The notes below the pieces were generated by a model that was given only the letters and a program-made list of their open reading frames with translations, was not told where the DNA came from and made no database searches. Below, piece after piece: positions 42,360 through 49,673 of a stretch of 51,564 bases of DNA. Every line of letters begins with the position of its first letter. The first letter of the stretch is position 1. The DNA comes from Actinomycetes bacterium (GTDB lineage Bacteria > Actinomycetota > Acidimicrobiia > Acidimicrobiales > RAAP-2), in NCBI GenBank assembly GCA_021793395.1, contig JAJYSU010000001.1:52881-104444 (forward strand). The letters run 5' to 3'. The position numbers and the translations under genes are program-made.

Positions 42360-43847
42360 CTACTCGTCGGCGACGATAGAGCCAACCCGATCGCCAATGC
42401 TCGGGTCACGCGCGACGAGCGACACCGCGTAGATAATCGCGAACACCACCACCGCCAGCGCCGCGTAGGGGAACCAGTCGTAGGGCGTGGGCTGACCCGG
42501 CTTGGCCAGGTAGTACATGGGAACGAGGATCACCAGGAATCCCAGGATCGGCAGCACGCCGTGGCGAAACACCTTGAACAACTCCGGGTGGTGCTTCTTG
42601 TAGTACACGGGTAGCGCCAAGTTCGACAGCGCGTAGACCACGAGGACGAGAATCGTCCCGAAGGTGGACGCCTCGGCGAAGAAGTTCACGGCGTTCATCG
42701 ACCCCGCGGCGGCGTGGCCCCCGGTGATGTGACCCAGCCCCCACGCACCGATGATGACCAGGGCGACGCTGAGGAAGAACACCAGCGCGTTGACCGGGGT
42801 ACGACGGGTCTTGTGCACTCGACCGATTGCCGCGGGCAGTAGACCCTCACGACCGGCATTGAAGATGAGCCGCGCCTGAGAGTTGGTACCGGCGATCAGG
42901 GCCCCCAGGGTGGAGGTCATACCGGCCAGGAACGCGAAGAACGCGGCCGCTCCCACCACTCCCTTGGCCACCGTCAGAAAGGGAATAGCCGCGTTACTGA
43001 GATTGGCGACATTATCGGAGAATCCCACCACCGTGGAGTACGCGAAGAAGACGTAACTGACCAGCATGATCGACACCGACGTGAATACGGCACGCGGAAC
43101 GTTCTTGCGCGGGTTGGTCGTCTCTTCGGCCAACGCCGCCGAGTTCTCCCAACCGATGAAGAGATAAATCGCCAGCGGGAAACCGGCGGCGAGCCCCTTG
43201 AAGCCACCCAGAATGTTCTTCGGCTCAAAGGGGGCAAAGGTGATGTGGGCGTGAAACTTCACCAGTGCGGTGATACTCACCACGAACAGGACCACCATTT
43301 CGAAGGCGAAGAAAATCCCCGCGATCTTGGTTGACAGGGAGATCCCTCGCACCATCATGAAAATGGCGAAGGCGAGAAACACCAGCGTCCACGCGATCCA
43401 CGGCACGCTCTGCAGACCCGCCACGTGGTAGTTCTTCAGGAGAATCTGGAAGAAGCCGCCCACGATCGCCACCACCGAGGCCATCGCGGCGATGTAGCCG
43501 GCGCCGGTGAGAATGGCGGTCGTGACACCGGTACGCGCACCGAACGCCTTGCCGACGAAGGTGATGAACCCGCCCGCGGAGGGCATCACCTTGGTGAACT
43601 CCGCGAGCGTGTTGCCAAGAAACGCGATGGCGACGCCGGCGGCGATGATCGTCAGGGGCGACGCGAGGCCCGCGGTGTAGGCGAGGAAGCCGAAACCAAA
43701 GAAGAAGCTCATCGCCGGTCCGATGTTGGCCATGGTGGCGGCGGCGATATCGAGCAGTCCCAGGGCGCCGCGTCGTAGTCGTTCCGGCTCGCCGTGCGAG
43801 ACCGGCAACTTGGATCCGAGCAGATCTGGCGTGATCTCGTCAGTCAT
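42360..43847 (-). CDS. APC-superfamily amino acid permease
   Basis: 495-residue membrane transporter with about 12-14 helices. Family features are IAAATMANIGPAMSFFFG at the first helix and GWENSAALAEETTNPRKNVP. ATG at 43847 is chosen because AAGGAGG sits 6 nt upstream; an upstream frame adds 20 residues. A perfect CRP-type palindrome lies about 100 bp upstream. The substrate is unknown. Confidence 0.9.
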   Translation of the reverse strand: MTDEITPDLLGSKLPVSHGEPERLRRGALGLLDIAAATMANIGPAMSFFFGFGFLAYTAGLASPLTIIAAGVAIAFLGNTLAEFTKVMPSAGGFITFVGKAFGARTGVTTAILTGAGYIAAMASVVAIVGGFFQILLKNYHVAGLQSVPWIAWTLVFLAFAIFMMVRGISLSTKIAGIFFAFEMVVLFVVSITALVKFHAHITFAPFEPKNILGGFKGLAAGFPLAIYLFIGWENSAALAEETTNPRKNVPRAVFTSVSIMLVSYVFFAYSTVVGFSDNVANLSNAAIPFLTVAKGVVGAAAFFAFLAGMTSTLGALIAGTNSQARLIFNAGREGLLPAAIGRVHKTRRTPVNALVFFLSVALVIIGAWGLGHITGGHAAAGSMNAVNFFAEASTFGTILVLVVYALSNLALPVYYKKHHPELFKVFRHGVLPILGFLVILVPMYYLAKPGQPTPYDWFPYAALAVVVFAIIYAVSLVARDPSIGDRVGSIVADE

Positions 43848-43947
43848 CGAAACCTCCTTGGCTCGGCGCGACGACGATGTCGCACCCTGCGCCATGACAG
43901 TTCGCACGACGGTAGCCGACCAAACACTCCAGGTGGATGCGTTGTGA

Positions 43948-43963
43948 TGTGACCTTTGTCACA
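43948..43963 (-). promoter_or_regulatory. CRP/GlxR-type palindrome upstream of the APC permease
   Basis: TGTGACCTTTGTCACA has both half-sites of the CRP consensus (TGTGA-N6-TCACA). It lies 101-116 bp upstream of the permease start, suitable for activation by a cAMP-receptor-type regulator. Strand is given for the gene it probably controls. Confidence 0.6.
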
Positions 43964-44020
43964 AGTGACGCAACGGACCCTGGCACAACCCGACGAGCGA
44001 CACCCCGAGAGCGAGGAGGT

Positions 44021-44659
44021 CTAGCTCGACGTCGGATAGAACGGACTCAGCCAGAGCGTGAACTGTCCGCACGGCTGGAGGGGGTACTGAGCGCTAACGG
44101 GGATCTCGCCGCCACCGCTCACCAGTTGCACCCGCAGTGAGTAGGCCGACGGACACGTCTCGTTACCGATGGGGACGTCCGAGTACGCCAGAGAGAAGGC
44201 TACCGTCGAGCCCGTCGTGAGGTGCAGTGTCGTCGGCGACGCGTTGGCCGATGGCGTCGGAAAACTGATTGACGACGACTGCGTCGCGGACGGTACGTTC
44301 ACGTTGGTGGTCGCGACGACCGAGCCGTGTTGATCGGCGAGCGTGACGAGCGGCCAGCCCTCCAGGGTGCACGAACCGGCGGACGTCTTGGTCAACGTGA
44401 CGCTGTCGTAGACGGTACCCAGTGCGCCCTGACCCTGGACGTAGGTACCGCGGAAACCGCTGGCCACGCAGTCGCTCCCCGTCGTCGTCGCGAGGGTCGT
44501 CGTGGTCGTGGGCGTCGCGAGGGTCGTCGTGGTCGCCACGGGCGAGATCACCGTCGTCGTACTCGTGGTCGTACTAGTCGAGTGCAGCGCGTGGCGACCC
44601 AGCGTCACGATCACGGCAAAAGCGATGAAGAGGAGAAGCGTCTTGACGGCGCGATTCAC
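44021..44659 (-). CDS. Secreted or membrane-anchored DUF4232-like protein
   Basis: 212 residues. An N-terminal hydrophobic segment (TLLLFIAFAVIVTLG) is followed by a Thr-rich linker (about 28-62) and a beta-rich domain with four Cys (SDCVASGFRGTYVQGQ, SCTLEGWP, NETCPSAYSL, LQPCGQF). The spacing around SCTLEGWPLVTL fits DUF4232. GTG start overlaps the DUF151 gene stop. Function unknown. Confidence 0.75.
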   Translation of the reverse strand: MNRAVKTLLLFIAFAVIVTLGRHALHSTSTTTSTTTVISPVATTTTLATPTTTTTLATTTGSDCVASGFRGTYVQGQGALGTVYDSVTLTKTSAGSCTLEGWPLVTLADQHGSVVATTNVNVPSATQSSSISFPTPSANASPTTLHLTTGSTVAFSLAYSDVPIGNETCPSAYSLRVQLVSGGGEIPVSAQYPLQPCGQFTLWLSPFYPTSS

Positions 44660-45177
44660 TGATTGAAATCCTCGGGACGAATCGTATCGAGGAACTCACG
44701 CAGTTCCGCTACCAGTTCGGCCTCGGAACTCTCCTCGCCCGACGTATCGTCCTCGTCCCCCTCGTCCACGTCGTCGAGGTGCATGACGCGCCCCTGTTCG
44801 GCCATCAACTCGTCACTGACCAGAATCGGTGCCTTCACCCGCAGAGCCAGCGCCACCGCATCGCTCGGTCGCGAGCTCACCACGATCTCAGTGTGATCGC
44901 GCAGGATGCGCAAGTTGGCGTAGTAGGTGTTGTCAACCAGGGACGTTATCTCCGCGGCGAAGAGGCGACCGCCGAGCGCCGTGATGACGTGGCCGAGAAG
45001 ATCATGGGACATGGGACGTGGCGTCTCCACTCCCTGAAGGGCGTACGCGATCGCGGTCGCCTCGGGGGCTCCGATAAAGATAGGCAACACCCGATCGCCA
45101 CCTAACTCCTCGAGTAACAACAACGGCGTGGACGACCCCACGTCAACGCGAACCGCCCGGAGAATCACCTCAACCAC
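44656..45177 (-). CDS. DUF151 (bifunctional nuclease domain) protein
   Basis: 173 residues, homologous to mycobacterial Rv1829. Typical segments are LLLLEELGGDRVLPIFIGAPEA, RPMSHDLL and SSRPSDAVALALR. An acidic C-terminal stretch (DDVDEGDEDDTSGEE) follows the core. DUF151 proteins have been linked to DNase/RNase activity in plants. It lies in the conserved order gcvH-FHA-MerR-DUF151. GTG start 6 nt after TAGGCT. Confidence 0.9.
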   Translation of the reverse strand: MVEVILRAVRVDVGSSTPLLLLEELGGDRVLPIFIGAPEATAIAYALQGVETPRPMSHDLLGHVITALGGRLFAAEITSLVDNTYYANLRILRDHTEIVVSSRPSDAVALALRVKAPILVSDELMAEQGRVMHLDDVDEGDEDDTSGEESSEAELVAELREFLDTIRPEDFNQ

Positions 45178-45183
45178 GAATCC

Positions 45184-45189
45184 AGCCTA
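45184..45189 (-). promoter_or_regulatory. -10 element TAGGCT for the DUF151 gene (leaderless mRNA)
   Basis: On the minus strand TAGGCT, GGATTC and then GTG at 45177. Confidence 0.55.
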
Positions 45190-45216
45190 GACCCGCATCG
45201 CCGCCAGCGGGCCGCG

Positions 45217-46008
45217 CTACTCGTTCAGGTACTCGCCCAGTTCGCGCTCGTAGAGCGCCGTACGCAGCTGCGCCACCTCCGCCGCGACGTGGGCCACAAT
45301 GCGCCCCGCGGCGGCTGGCGCCACGGGGCTCCCCGGACCGCGCAGCGGCTCGGTCAAGTCGTCCACGACCCCCAACTCGCGCTCCACCATACGCCGCAAG
45401 GCGCCGAGCAAGCGGACGTCCACCCCACGACGCACCAACACGCCCGCCGCCACGGCCACACGCGCGTCGAGGGCGCTAAACACCGTCTCGCGAGCGAGAG
45501 TACGCGGATGTACCAGGCCGAGTGCCACGAGTGCCGCGAGATCCTCCTCGCTAAGACCCGCCATCTCACACAGTTCGGGAGCGGTCACGGGATCCAACGA
45601 CGCCGCCTCGTCGGGCGCCGCCGATCGTAGAGACACCGGACCGTCGCTTCCCGTCGCACTGGCGGGCACGCGGCTGGGAACGGGCGCCGACACCGCCGAC
45701 AACGCGGCGCGACGCGCGGCGGTACGCTCAACACCCGCCACGGGGGCGCTCTCCAATAGGCCCTGCTCAATCAAGCGCAGTCGGACGACCCGCAGCGGCA
45801 CGAACTCCTCCTGGGCCAAGCGAACGGCCTCTCGCAGGCACGCCACGTCGCGATCGGAATACAGGCGATAGCCCTTACGGCTACGTGACGGAGCCACGAG
45901 CCCCTTATCCTCGTAGTAACGAATCTTGGACAACTCGATATCAGGAAAGTCCTGGCGCAGCAGCGCGTGCACTTCCCCAATACGTAACTTGCCCGGAGTG
46001 CTGGTCAC
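45217..46008 (-). CDS. MerR-family regulator, FtsR-like (Rv1828-like)
   Basis: 263 residues with an N-terminal MerR winged helix (LRIGEVHALLRQDFPDIELS, then KIRYYEDKGLVAPSRSRKGY) and a C-terminal helical region rich in Ala/Arg/Leu. It matches the actinobacterial regulator next to garA that controls ftsZ in Corynebacterium (FtsR). ATG start overlaps the FHA gene stop by 4 bp, so the two are coupled. Confidence 0.88.
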   Translation of the reverse strand: MTSTPGKLRIGEVHALLRQDFPDIELSKIRYYEDKGLVAPSRSRKGYRLYSDRDVACLREAVRLAQEEFVPLRVVRLRLIEQGLLESAPVAGVERTAARRAALSAVSAPVPSRVPASATGSDGPVSLRSAAPDEAASLDPVTAPELCEMAGLSEEDLAALVALGLVHPRTLARETVFSALDARVAVAAGVLVRRGVDVRLLGALRRMVERELGVVDDLTEPLRGPGSPVAPAAAGRIVAHVAAEVAQLRTALYERELGEYLNE

Positions 46009-46469
46009 GTCGTTGCCTCCCAGAACACCACCTTGAACTTGCCAATCTGCACCTCGTCGGCCGAATGCAGCGTCGTCTCCTCCACCCGAGCACCATTGAC
46101 GTAGGTCCCGTTGAGCGAGTTGAGGTCGCGCAGAGTAATACGCCCACTCGCGGTACGGGTGAATACCGCGTGATGACGCGAAACCGACACGTCGTCGAGT
46201 AACAAGTCACTCGTCTCGTGACGCCCCACCGACGTAATCTCCTTGGCCAACTCAAAGCGTCGGCCCGCCGTCGCTCCCGAGACGATCACCAATTCGTCGG
46301 GGTGCGAGAGTCGCGGACCCTGATCAAAATCGCCCCGTGAGGGCTCCGACGCGTTCACCACGGGCACCGCAATCGTCTCGGGCGACGACGCGTCAACCTG
46401 TGAGGCACCGCACGACCAACAGAAGTTGGCGTTCGCGTTCAGGATCTCGCCACAGCGTCGGCAGTTCAC
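46005..46469 (-). CDS. FHA-domain protein with N-terminal zinc ribbon (GarA-like)
   Basis: 154 residues. GTG at 46469 lies 7 nt after TAGGGT, giving a product that begins MNCRRCGEIL with Cys3, Cys6, Cys17 and Cys20 as a zinc ribbon. The C-terminal FHA domain has GRHETSDLLLDDVSVSRHHA and NSLNGTYVNGARV, with the Arg, Ser, His and Asn that bind phosphothreonine, and ends DEVQIGKFKVVF as in GarA. The ETTS phosphorylation motif of mycobacterial GarA is missing; SPETIAVP is the nearest match. GarA controls 2-oxoglutarate and glutamate enzymes. Confidence 0.87.
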   Translation of the reverse strand: MNCRRCGEILNANANFCWSCGASQVDASSPETIAVPVVNASEPSRGDFDQGPRLSHPDELVIVSGATAGRRFELAKEITSVGRHETSDLLLDDVSVSRHHAVFTRTASGRITLRDLNSLNGTYVNGARVEETTLHSADEVQIGKFKVVFWEATT

Positions 46470-46476
46470 CGCTGAC

Positions 46477-46482
46477 ACCCTA
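46477..46482 (-). promoter_or_regulatory. -10 element TAGGGT for the FHA gene (leaderless mRNA)
   Basis: On the minus strand TAGGGT, GTCAGCG and then GTG at 46469. It favours this GTG over the GTG 9 bp upstream. Confidence 0.5.
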
Positions 46483-46507
46483 CTGACGTTTTCACGGGCA
46501 CGCCGGG

Positions 46508-46888
46508 CTAATCGTTGGTCAGCGCACGATAGCCGTCGGCGTCCAACAGAGCGCTGTACTGATCGGCGTCGCTCATTGTCAACTCGCAGATCCACCCGGC
46601 TTCGTAGGGGTCATCATTGATGACCTCGGGTGACGCGGTCAGCGTCTCGTTCACTGCGCTCACGACGCCCGCCACCGGCGCGTAGATCTCTGATACCGAC
46701 TTGGTGGACTCGACCTCACCGATCACGTCGCCCGCTCCTAGCGACGTGCCTACTGTCGGAAGCTCGACGTAGACGACGTCACCGAGTGCGTCCTGGGCGT
46801 AATCAGTGATGCCAACGCGCACGACGTCACCGGTAGCGAGCGCCCATTCGTGGTCGGAGGAGTACCTCAGTTCGGCGGGAATCTTCAT
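46508..46888 (-). CDS. gcvH: Glycine cleavage system H protein
   Basis: Lipoyl carrier protein of the glycine cleavage system. The lipoylated residue is Lys63 in GEVESTKSVSEIYAP, and the N-terminus KIPAELRYSSDHEW is typical. ATG at 46888 is favoured because TAGATT lies 7 nt upstream; an ATG two codons earlier is the alternative. 126 residues is standard. It is separated from gcvT/P but sits next to the garA-like gene as in mycobacteria. Confidence 0.95.
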   Translation of the reverse strand: MKIPAELRYSSDHEWALATGDVVRVGITDYAQDALGDVVYVELPTVGTSLGAGDVIGEVESTKSVSEIYAPVAGVVSAVNETLTASPEVINDDPYEAGWICELTMSDADQYSALLDADGYRALTND

Positions 46889-46895
46889 GGACATG

Positions 46896-46901
46896 AATCT
46901 A
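46896..46901 (-). promoter_or_regulatory. -10 element TAGATT for gcvH (leaderless mRNA)
   Basis: On the minus strand TAGATT, 7 nt and then ATG at 46888. The ATG at 46894 is only 1 nt from the hexamer and would not be on the mRNA. Confidence 0.5.
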
Positions 46902-47555
46902 CCCCGTACGCCCACGTTGGCGCCCACGTTGCAGTGCGGCGCGCGCGGGGTGGATATAGCCAACGAGGACGATCCACGCGAGCGAGAGTCCGAACAGCCC
47001 AATAACCCACGAGCCGTCACGCATAATCCTCTGCCAGGTCTCGAGCGGCACACTGCCTGGATTGGAGGCCAGAAGAAAAGCGGGGTACGTGAACATCAAC
47101 GCGAAGGTCGAGACCTTGCCCCACCAGAGGACGTCGATTCGAGCCGACCCCAGAGCCGCGAGGAGCAGGGTTACCAGAGACACCACGAGCTCACGCGCGA
47201 GGGTCGCGATCGCGAACCACCACGGCACCGCACCCACCACCGCCACGCTGAGCAAACCCACCATAACCAGCAATCGATCCGCGACCGGGTCGATAATTTT
47301 GCCCACGGTCGAGACCTGAGACAATCGGCGAGCCAAGTAGCCGTCCACCCAGTCAGTGGCTCCGAGCACGGCCAGCAACCACGCCGCCAGTGCTCGGTGG
47401 TGCGTCGCGACGACCAACCACACAAAGACCGGCAGCAATCCCAGTCGAATAAAGGTAACGACGTTGGCCCAGGTCCACCACCCCGCGTCCGCGCCCTGGT
47501 CGTCCGCCGGCGCGCTCGACGAAGGGGGCGAACTAGGCGATGGTGATGGACTCAT
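46899..47555 (-). CDS. pgsA: CDP-alcohol phosphatidyltransferase (PgsA-like)
   Basis: 218-residue membrane enzyme that transfers a phosphatidyl group from CDP-diacylglycerol to an alcohol such as glycerol-3-phosphate. The full family motif is present in [20 protein letters not shown] followed by IDPVADR. About five helices are visible. An unusual Ser/Pro-rich N-terminus (about 25 residues) comes before the first helix. ATG start overlaps the aldolase gene by 23 bp. The mycobacterial pgsA2 gene is also near gcvH. Confidence 0.9.
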   Translation of the reverse strand: MSPSPSPSSPPSSSAPADDQGADAGWWTWANVVTFIRLGLLPVFVWLVVATHHRALAAWLLAVLGATDWVDGYLARRLSQVSTVGKIIDPVADRLLVMVGLLSVAVVGAVPWWFAIATLARELVVSLVTLLLAALGSARIDVLWWGKVSTFALMFTYPAFLLASNPGSVPLETWQRIMRDGSWVIGLFGLSLAWIVLVGYIHPARAALQRGRQRGRTG

Positions 47556-48582
47556 CCAAGAAGACGTCCTGGATCGAGTGAATCAACTCGGCGCCGTCGT
47601 CTATGGGGCGCTGGAAGGCCTTGCGCCCCACGATCAGTCCCTGGCCGCCCGCCCGCTTGTTAATCACCGCCGTGCGCACCGCCGCCGCCATGTCACCGGC
47701 ACCTTTCGCCTCGCCACCCGAGTTGATAAGACCGATACGTCCGGCGTAGCAGTTCACCACCTGCCAACGAGTGAGATCAATCGGGTTGTCCGTAGTGAGC
47801 TCGCTGTACACCCTCGGGTCCGTCTTGCCGAACTTCAAGGCTAGGTAACCCCCGTTGTTCTCGGGCTGCTTCTGCTTGATGATGTCCGCTTCGATAGTGA
47901 CGCCGAGGTAGTTCGCCTGACCGGTGAGGTCGGCGCTGACGTGGTAATCCGCTTGCGCAGTCTTGAAAGCGGGATTGCGCAAATACGTCCACAAGACCGT
48001 AAACATGCCCAACTCGTGCGCCTCGGCGAAGGCTGCCGAGATCTCACGCAGCTGACGACCAGACTCCTCAGAACCAAAGTAGATCGTGGCGCCAACTCCC
48101 GCGGCTCCGAGATCCCACGCCTGGCGCACTGACGCGAAGGGAATCTGGTCGTAGGTGTTCGGATAGTTCAGGAGATCGTTGTGATTGATCTTGACGATGA
48201 ACGGGATGCGGTGCACGTAGCGTCGCGAGACGGCTCCCAACGTTCCCAGCGTCGTCGCCACCGCGCTGCAGTCGCCCGCGATCGCCAGGTCGCACAGTCG
48301 CGCCGGATCGAAGTACTCAGGATTCGGCGCGAAGCTCGCGGCCGCCGAGTGCTCAATACCCTGGTCCACCGGGAGAATCGAGAGATAGCCCGTGTTAGCC
48401 AATCGACCATGAGAGTACAACTGGCCCAGCGAACGCAGCACGGCTGGCGAGCGATCACTCGCCAGGAAAACGCGATCGAGGAAGTCGGGGCCCGGAAGGG
48501 TGAGGAGGTCCTTGGGGAACGCAGTGGCGTGGTGGTCGAGTAGCGTCGACGCCTCGTCACCCAGTAGCGCGGCAATGTCCAT
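47533..48582 (-). CDS. fbaB: Class I fructose-bisphosphate aldolase (FbaB/DhnA type)
   Basis: 349-residue archaeal-type class I aldolase that cleaves fructose 1,6-bisphosphate. Conserved features include [40 protein letters not shown], and the Schiff-base region [12 protein letters not shown] with [22 protein letters not shown] start 6 nt after TAGGAT. Its 3' end overlaps pgsA by 23 bp. Confidence 0.92.
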   Translation of the reverse strand: MDIAALLGDEASTLLDHHATAFPKDLLTLPGPDFLDRVFLASDRSPAVLRSLGQLYSHGRLANTGYLSILPVDQGIEHSAAASFAPNPEYFDPARLCDLAIAGDCSAVATTLGTLGAVSRRYVHRIPFIVKINHNDLLNYPNTYDQIPFASVRQAWDLGAAGVGATIYFGSEESGRQLREISAAFAEAHELGMFTVLWTYLRNPAFKTAQADYHVSADLTGQANYLGVTIEADIIKQKQPENNGGYLALKFGKTDPRVYSELTTDNPIDLTRWQVVNCYAGRIGLINSGGEAKGAGDMAAAVRTAVINKRAGGQGLIVGRKAFQRPIDDGAELIHSIQDVFLDESITIA

Positions 48583-48588
48583 GAGCGC

Positions 48589-48594
48589 ATCCTA
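48589..48594 (-). promoter_or_regulatory. -10 element TAGGAT for the aldolase gene (leaderless mRNA)
   Basis: On the minus strand TAGGAT, GCGCTC and then ATG at 48582. Confidence 0.55.
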
Positions 48595-48626
48595 CAGGTC
48601 GCGTCACGCTCTCTCGGCTGAGTGAA

Positions 48627-48953
48627 CTAACGACTGGCCAGCTTCGTGACGAATTTGCGCACGGCGCGCTCGCTCCGGGCGCCAACGAAAGAGTCGACAA
48701 CCTTGCCGTTCTTGAAGGCGAAGACCGACGGGATCGAACGCACACCAAAGGCCCGCGCGGTCTGCGGATTCTTGTCGACGTCAAGCGCGCCCAACTCCAC
48801 TGCTCCCTCAACTTCGCCCACGACCTTCTCCAAAATGGGCGTGAGCACGCGGCATGGCCCACACCACGCGGCCCACAAGTCGACAATGACCGGGACAGTT
48901 TCGGACCGGTCGAGTACTTGGGTTTGAAAGGTCTTATCCGTGACAACGTTCAT
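48627..48953 (-). CDS. trxA: Thioredoxin
   Basis: 108-residue disulfide reductase with the active site WAAWCGPCR (Cys31, Cys34). The cis-Pro is in RSIPSVFAFKNG. Length is standard for TrxA. ATG start 6 nt after TAGGGT. No thioredoxin reductase is adjacent. Confidence 0.96.
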   Translation of the reverse strand: MNVVTDKTFQTQVLDRSETVPVIVDLWAAWCGPCRVLTPILEKVVGEVEGAVELGALDVDKNPQTARAFGVRSIPSVFAFKNGKVVDSFVGARSERAVRKFVTKLASR

Positions 48954-48959
48954 GACGCC

Positions 48960-48965
48960 ACCCTA
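48960..48965 (-). promoter_or_regulatory. -10 element TAGGGT for trxA (leaderless mRNA)
   Basis: On the minus strand TAGGGT, GGCGTC and then ATG at 48953. Confidence 0.55.
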
Positions 48966-49221
48966 TTGCGTCCACGCGCAGCACGGACCGGGCATCACGA
49001 TCTGAGTCGAGAGACTCACCCCGACGCGTGGACCACACGCGTAGGAATCCACGACGGTAGCCACTCACCGCGGCGATCAGGTTGCGTGCATCACCAGCGT
49101 GAGTCGCCCTATCTGGCGTCATGGTGCGTCAGACGGGAGCTACCGATCGGGCTCTATCGCGCCTCACTGCTGAAGAGCCGGTACGCCGTTCGCGATCTCG
49201 AAAACGGACAAGAGTGACACA

Positions 49222-49473
49222 GTGACCTTCGTCCAGGTGAACGATATCGCCGTGCCTACCACCGTGACCATCGACTCCTCACACGTCCACCCGGTTCTCA
49301 GTGAGGATGAGAGCCTTCGCGTGGCACGAAGCCGCTCCTCTGCAACAGCAACGGGCTCTCTCGCCTCAGACCCGTGGGCAACGACGACGGCCAATCTCAT
49401 CGTGTCGACGACACGAGCCACCAGCGCATCGGTGATGACGCGACGTGTCGATCATTTCAACGAACCGTCGTGA
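49222..49473 (+). CDS. Possible small protein of unknown function
   Basis: 83 codons, GTG start, no convincing ribosome binding site or -10. The first 30 codons mostly end in G or C like real genes here, later codons less so. The stop overlaps the GTG of the next frame, which is how coupled genes look in this genome. No family is recognised; chance or a pseudogene remains likely. Confidence 0.25.
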   Translation: MTFVQVNDIAVPTTVTIDSSHVHPVLSEDESLRVARSRSSATATGSLASDPWATTTANLIVSTTRATSASVMTRRVDHFNEPS

Positions 49474-49646
49474 GCACGAGCGAGCAGTACGTCGCGACGC
49501 TGACTGTCGCGCCTTACGACGACGTGCGGGTCTCGCCACCCTACGCAGGCGTTCTCGCGAACGGGATCTACCAGCACGCGCTTCGTCACCTCGGCAAGAT
49601 CGAGCACTCCCAATCCCTAGTTGCACTCGGCGGGCAGGCGCCCTAG
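49470..49646 (+). CDS. Possible small protein of unknown function (coupled)
   Basis: 58 codons from a GTG that overlaps the previous stop by 4 bp. Codons mostly end in G or C. It ends in LVALGGQAP. No family is recognised. It may be a remnant of a larger gene. Confidence 0.25.
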   Translation: MSTSEQYVATLTVAPYDDVRVSPPYAGVLANGIYQHALRHLGKIEHSQSLVALGGQAP

Positions 49647-49673
49647 GGGCCAGGCCGTGAGCGTCAACGCGCC

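Larger units (their letters stand above)
48966..49673. other. 708-bp region without a recognised gene
   Basis: Between trxA and the TPR-like gene, both on the minus strand. No tRNA, known RNA, IS or transposase remnant is visible. Two short plus-strand reading frames overlap by GTGA (see 49222-49473 and 49470-49646). A minus-strand frame of 85 codons (49164-49421) also exists but lacks any start signal. The region may hold decayed genes. Confidence 0.5.

Noticed and set aside
48966..49673. tRNA gene or mobile-element remnant in the empty region
   Set aside because: No cloverleaf with a GTTCRA T-arm and no terminal inverted repeats or transposase motifs were found by eye.
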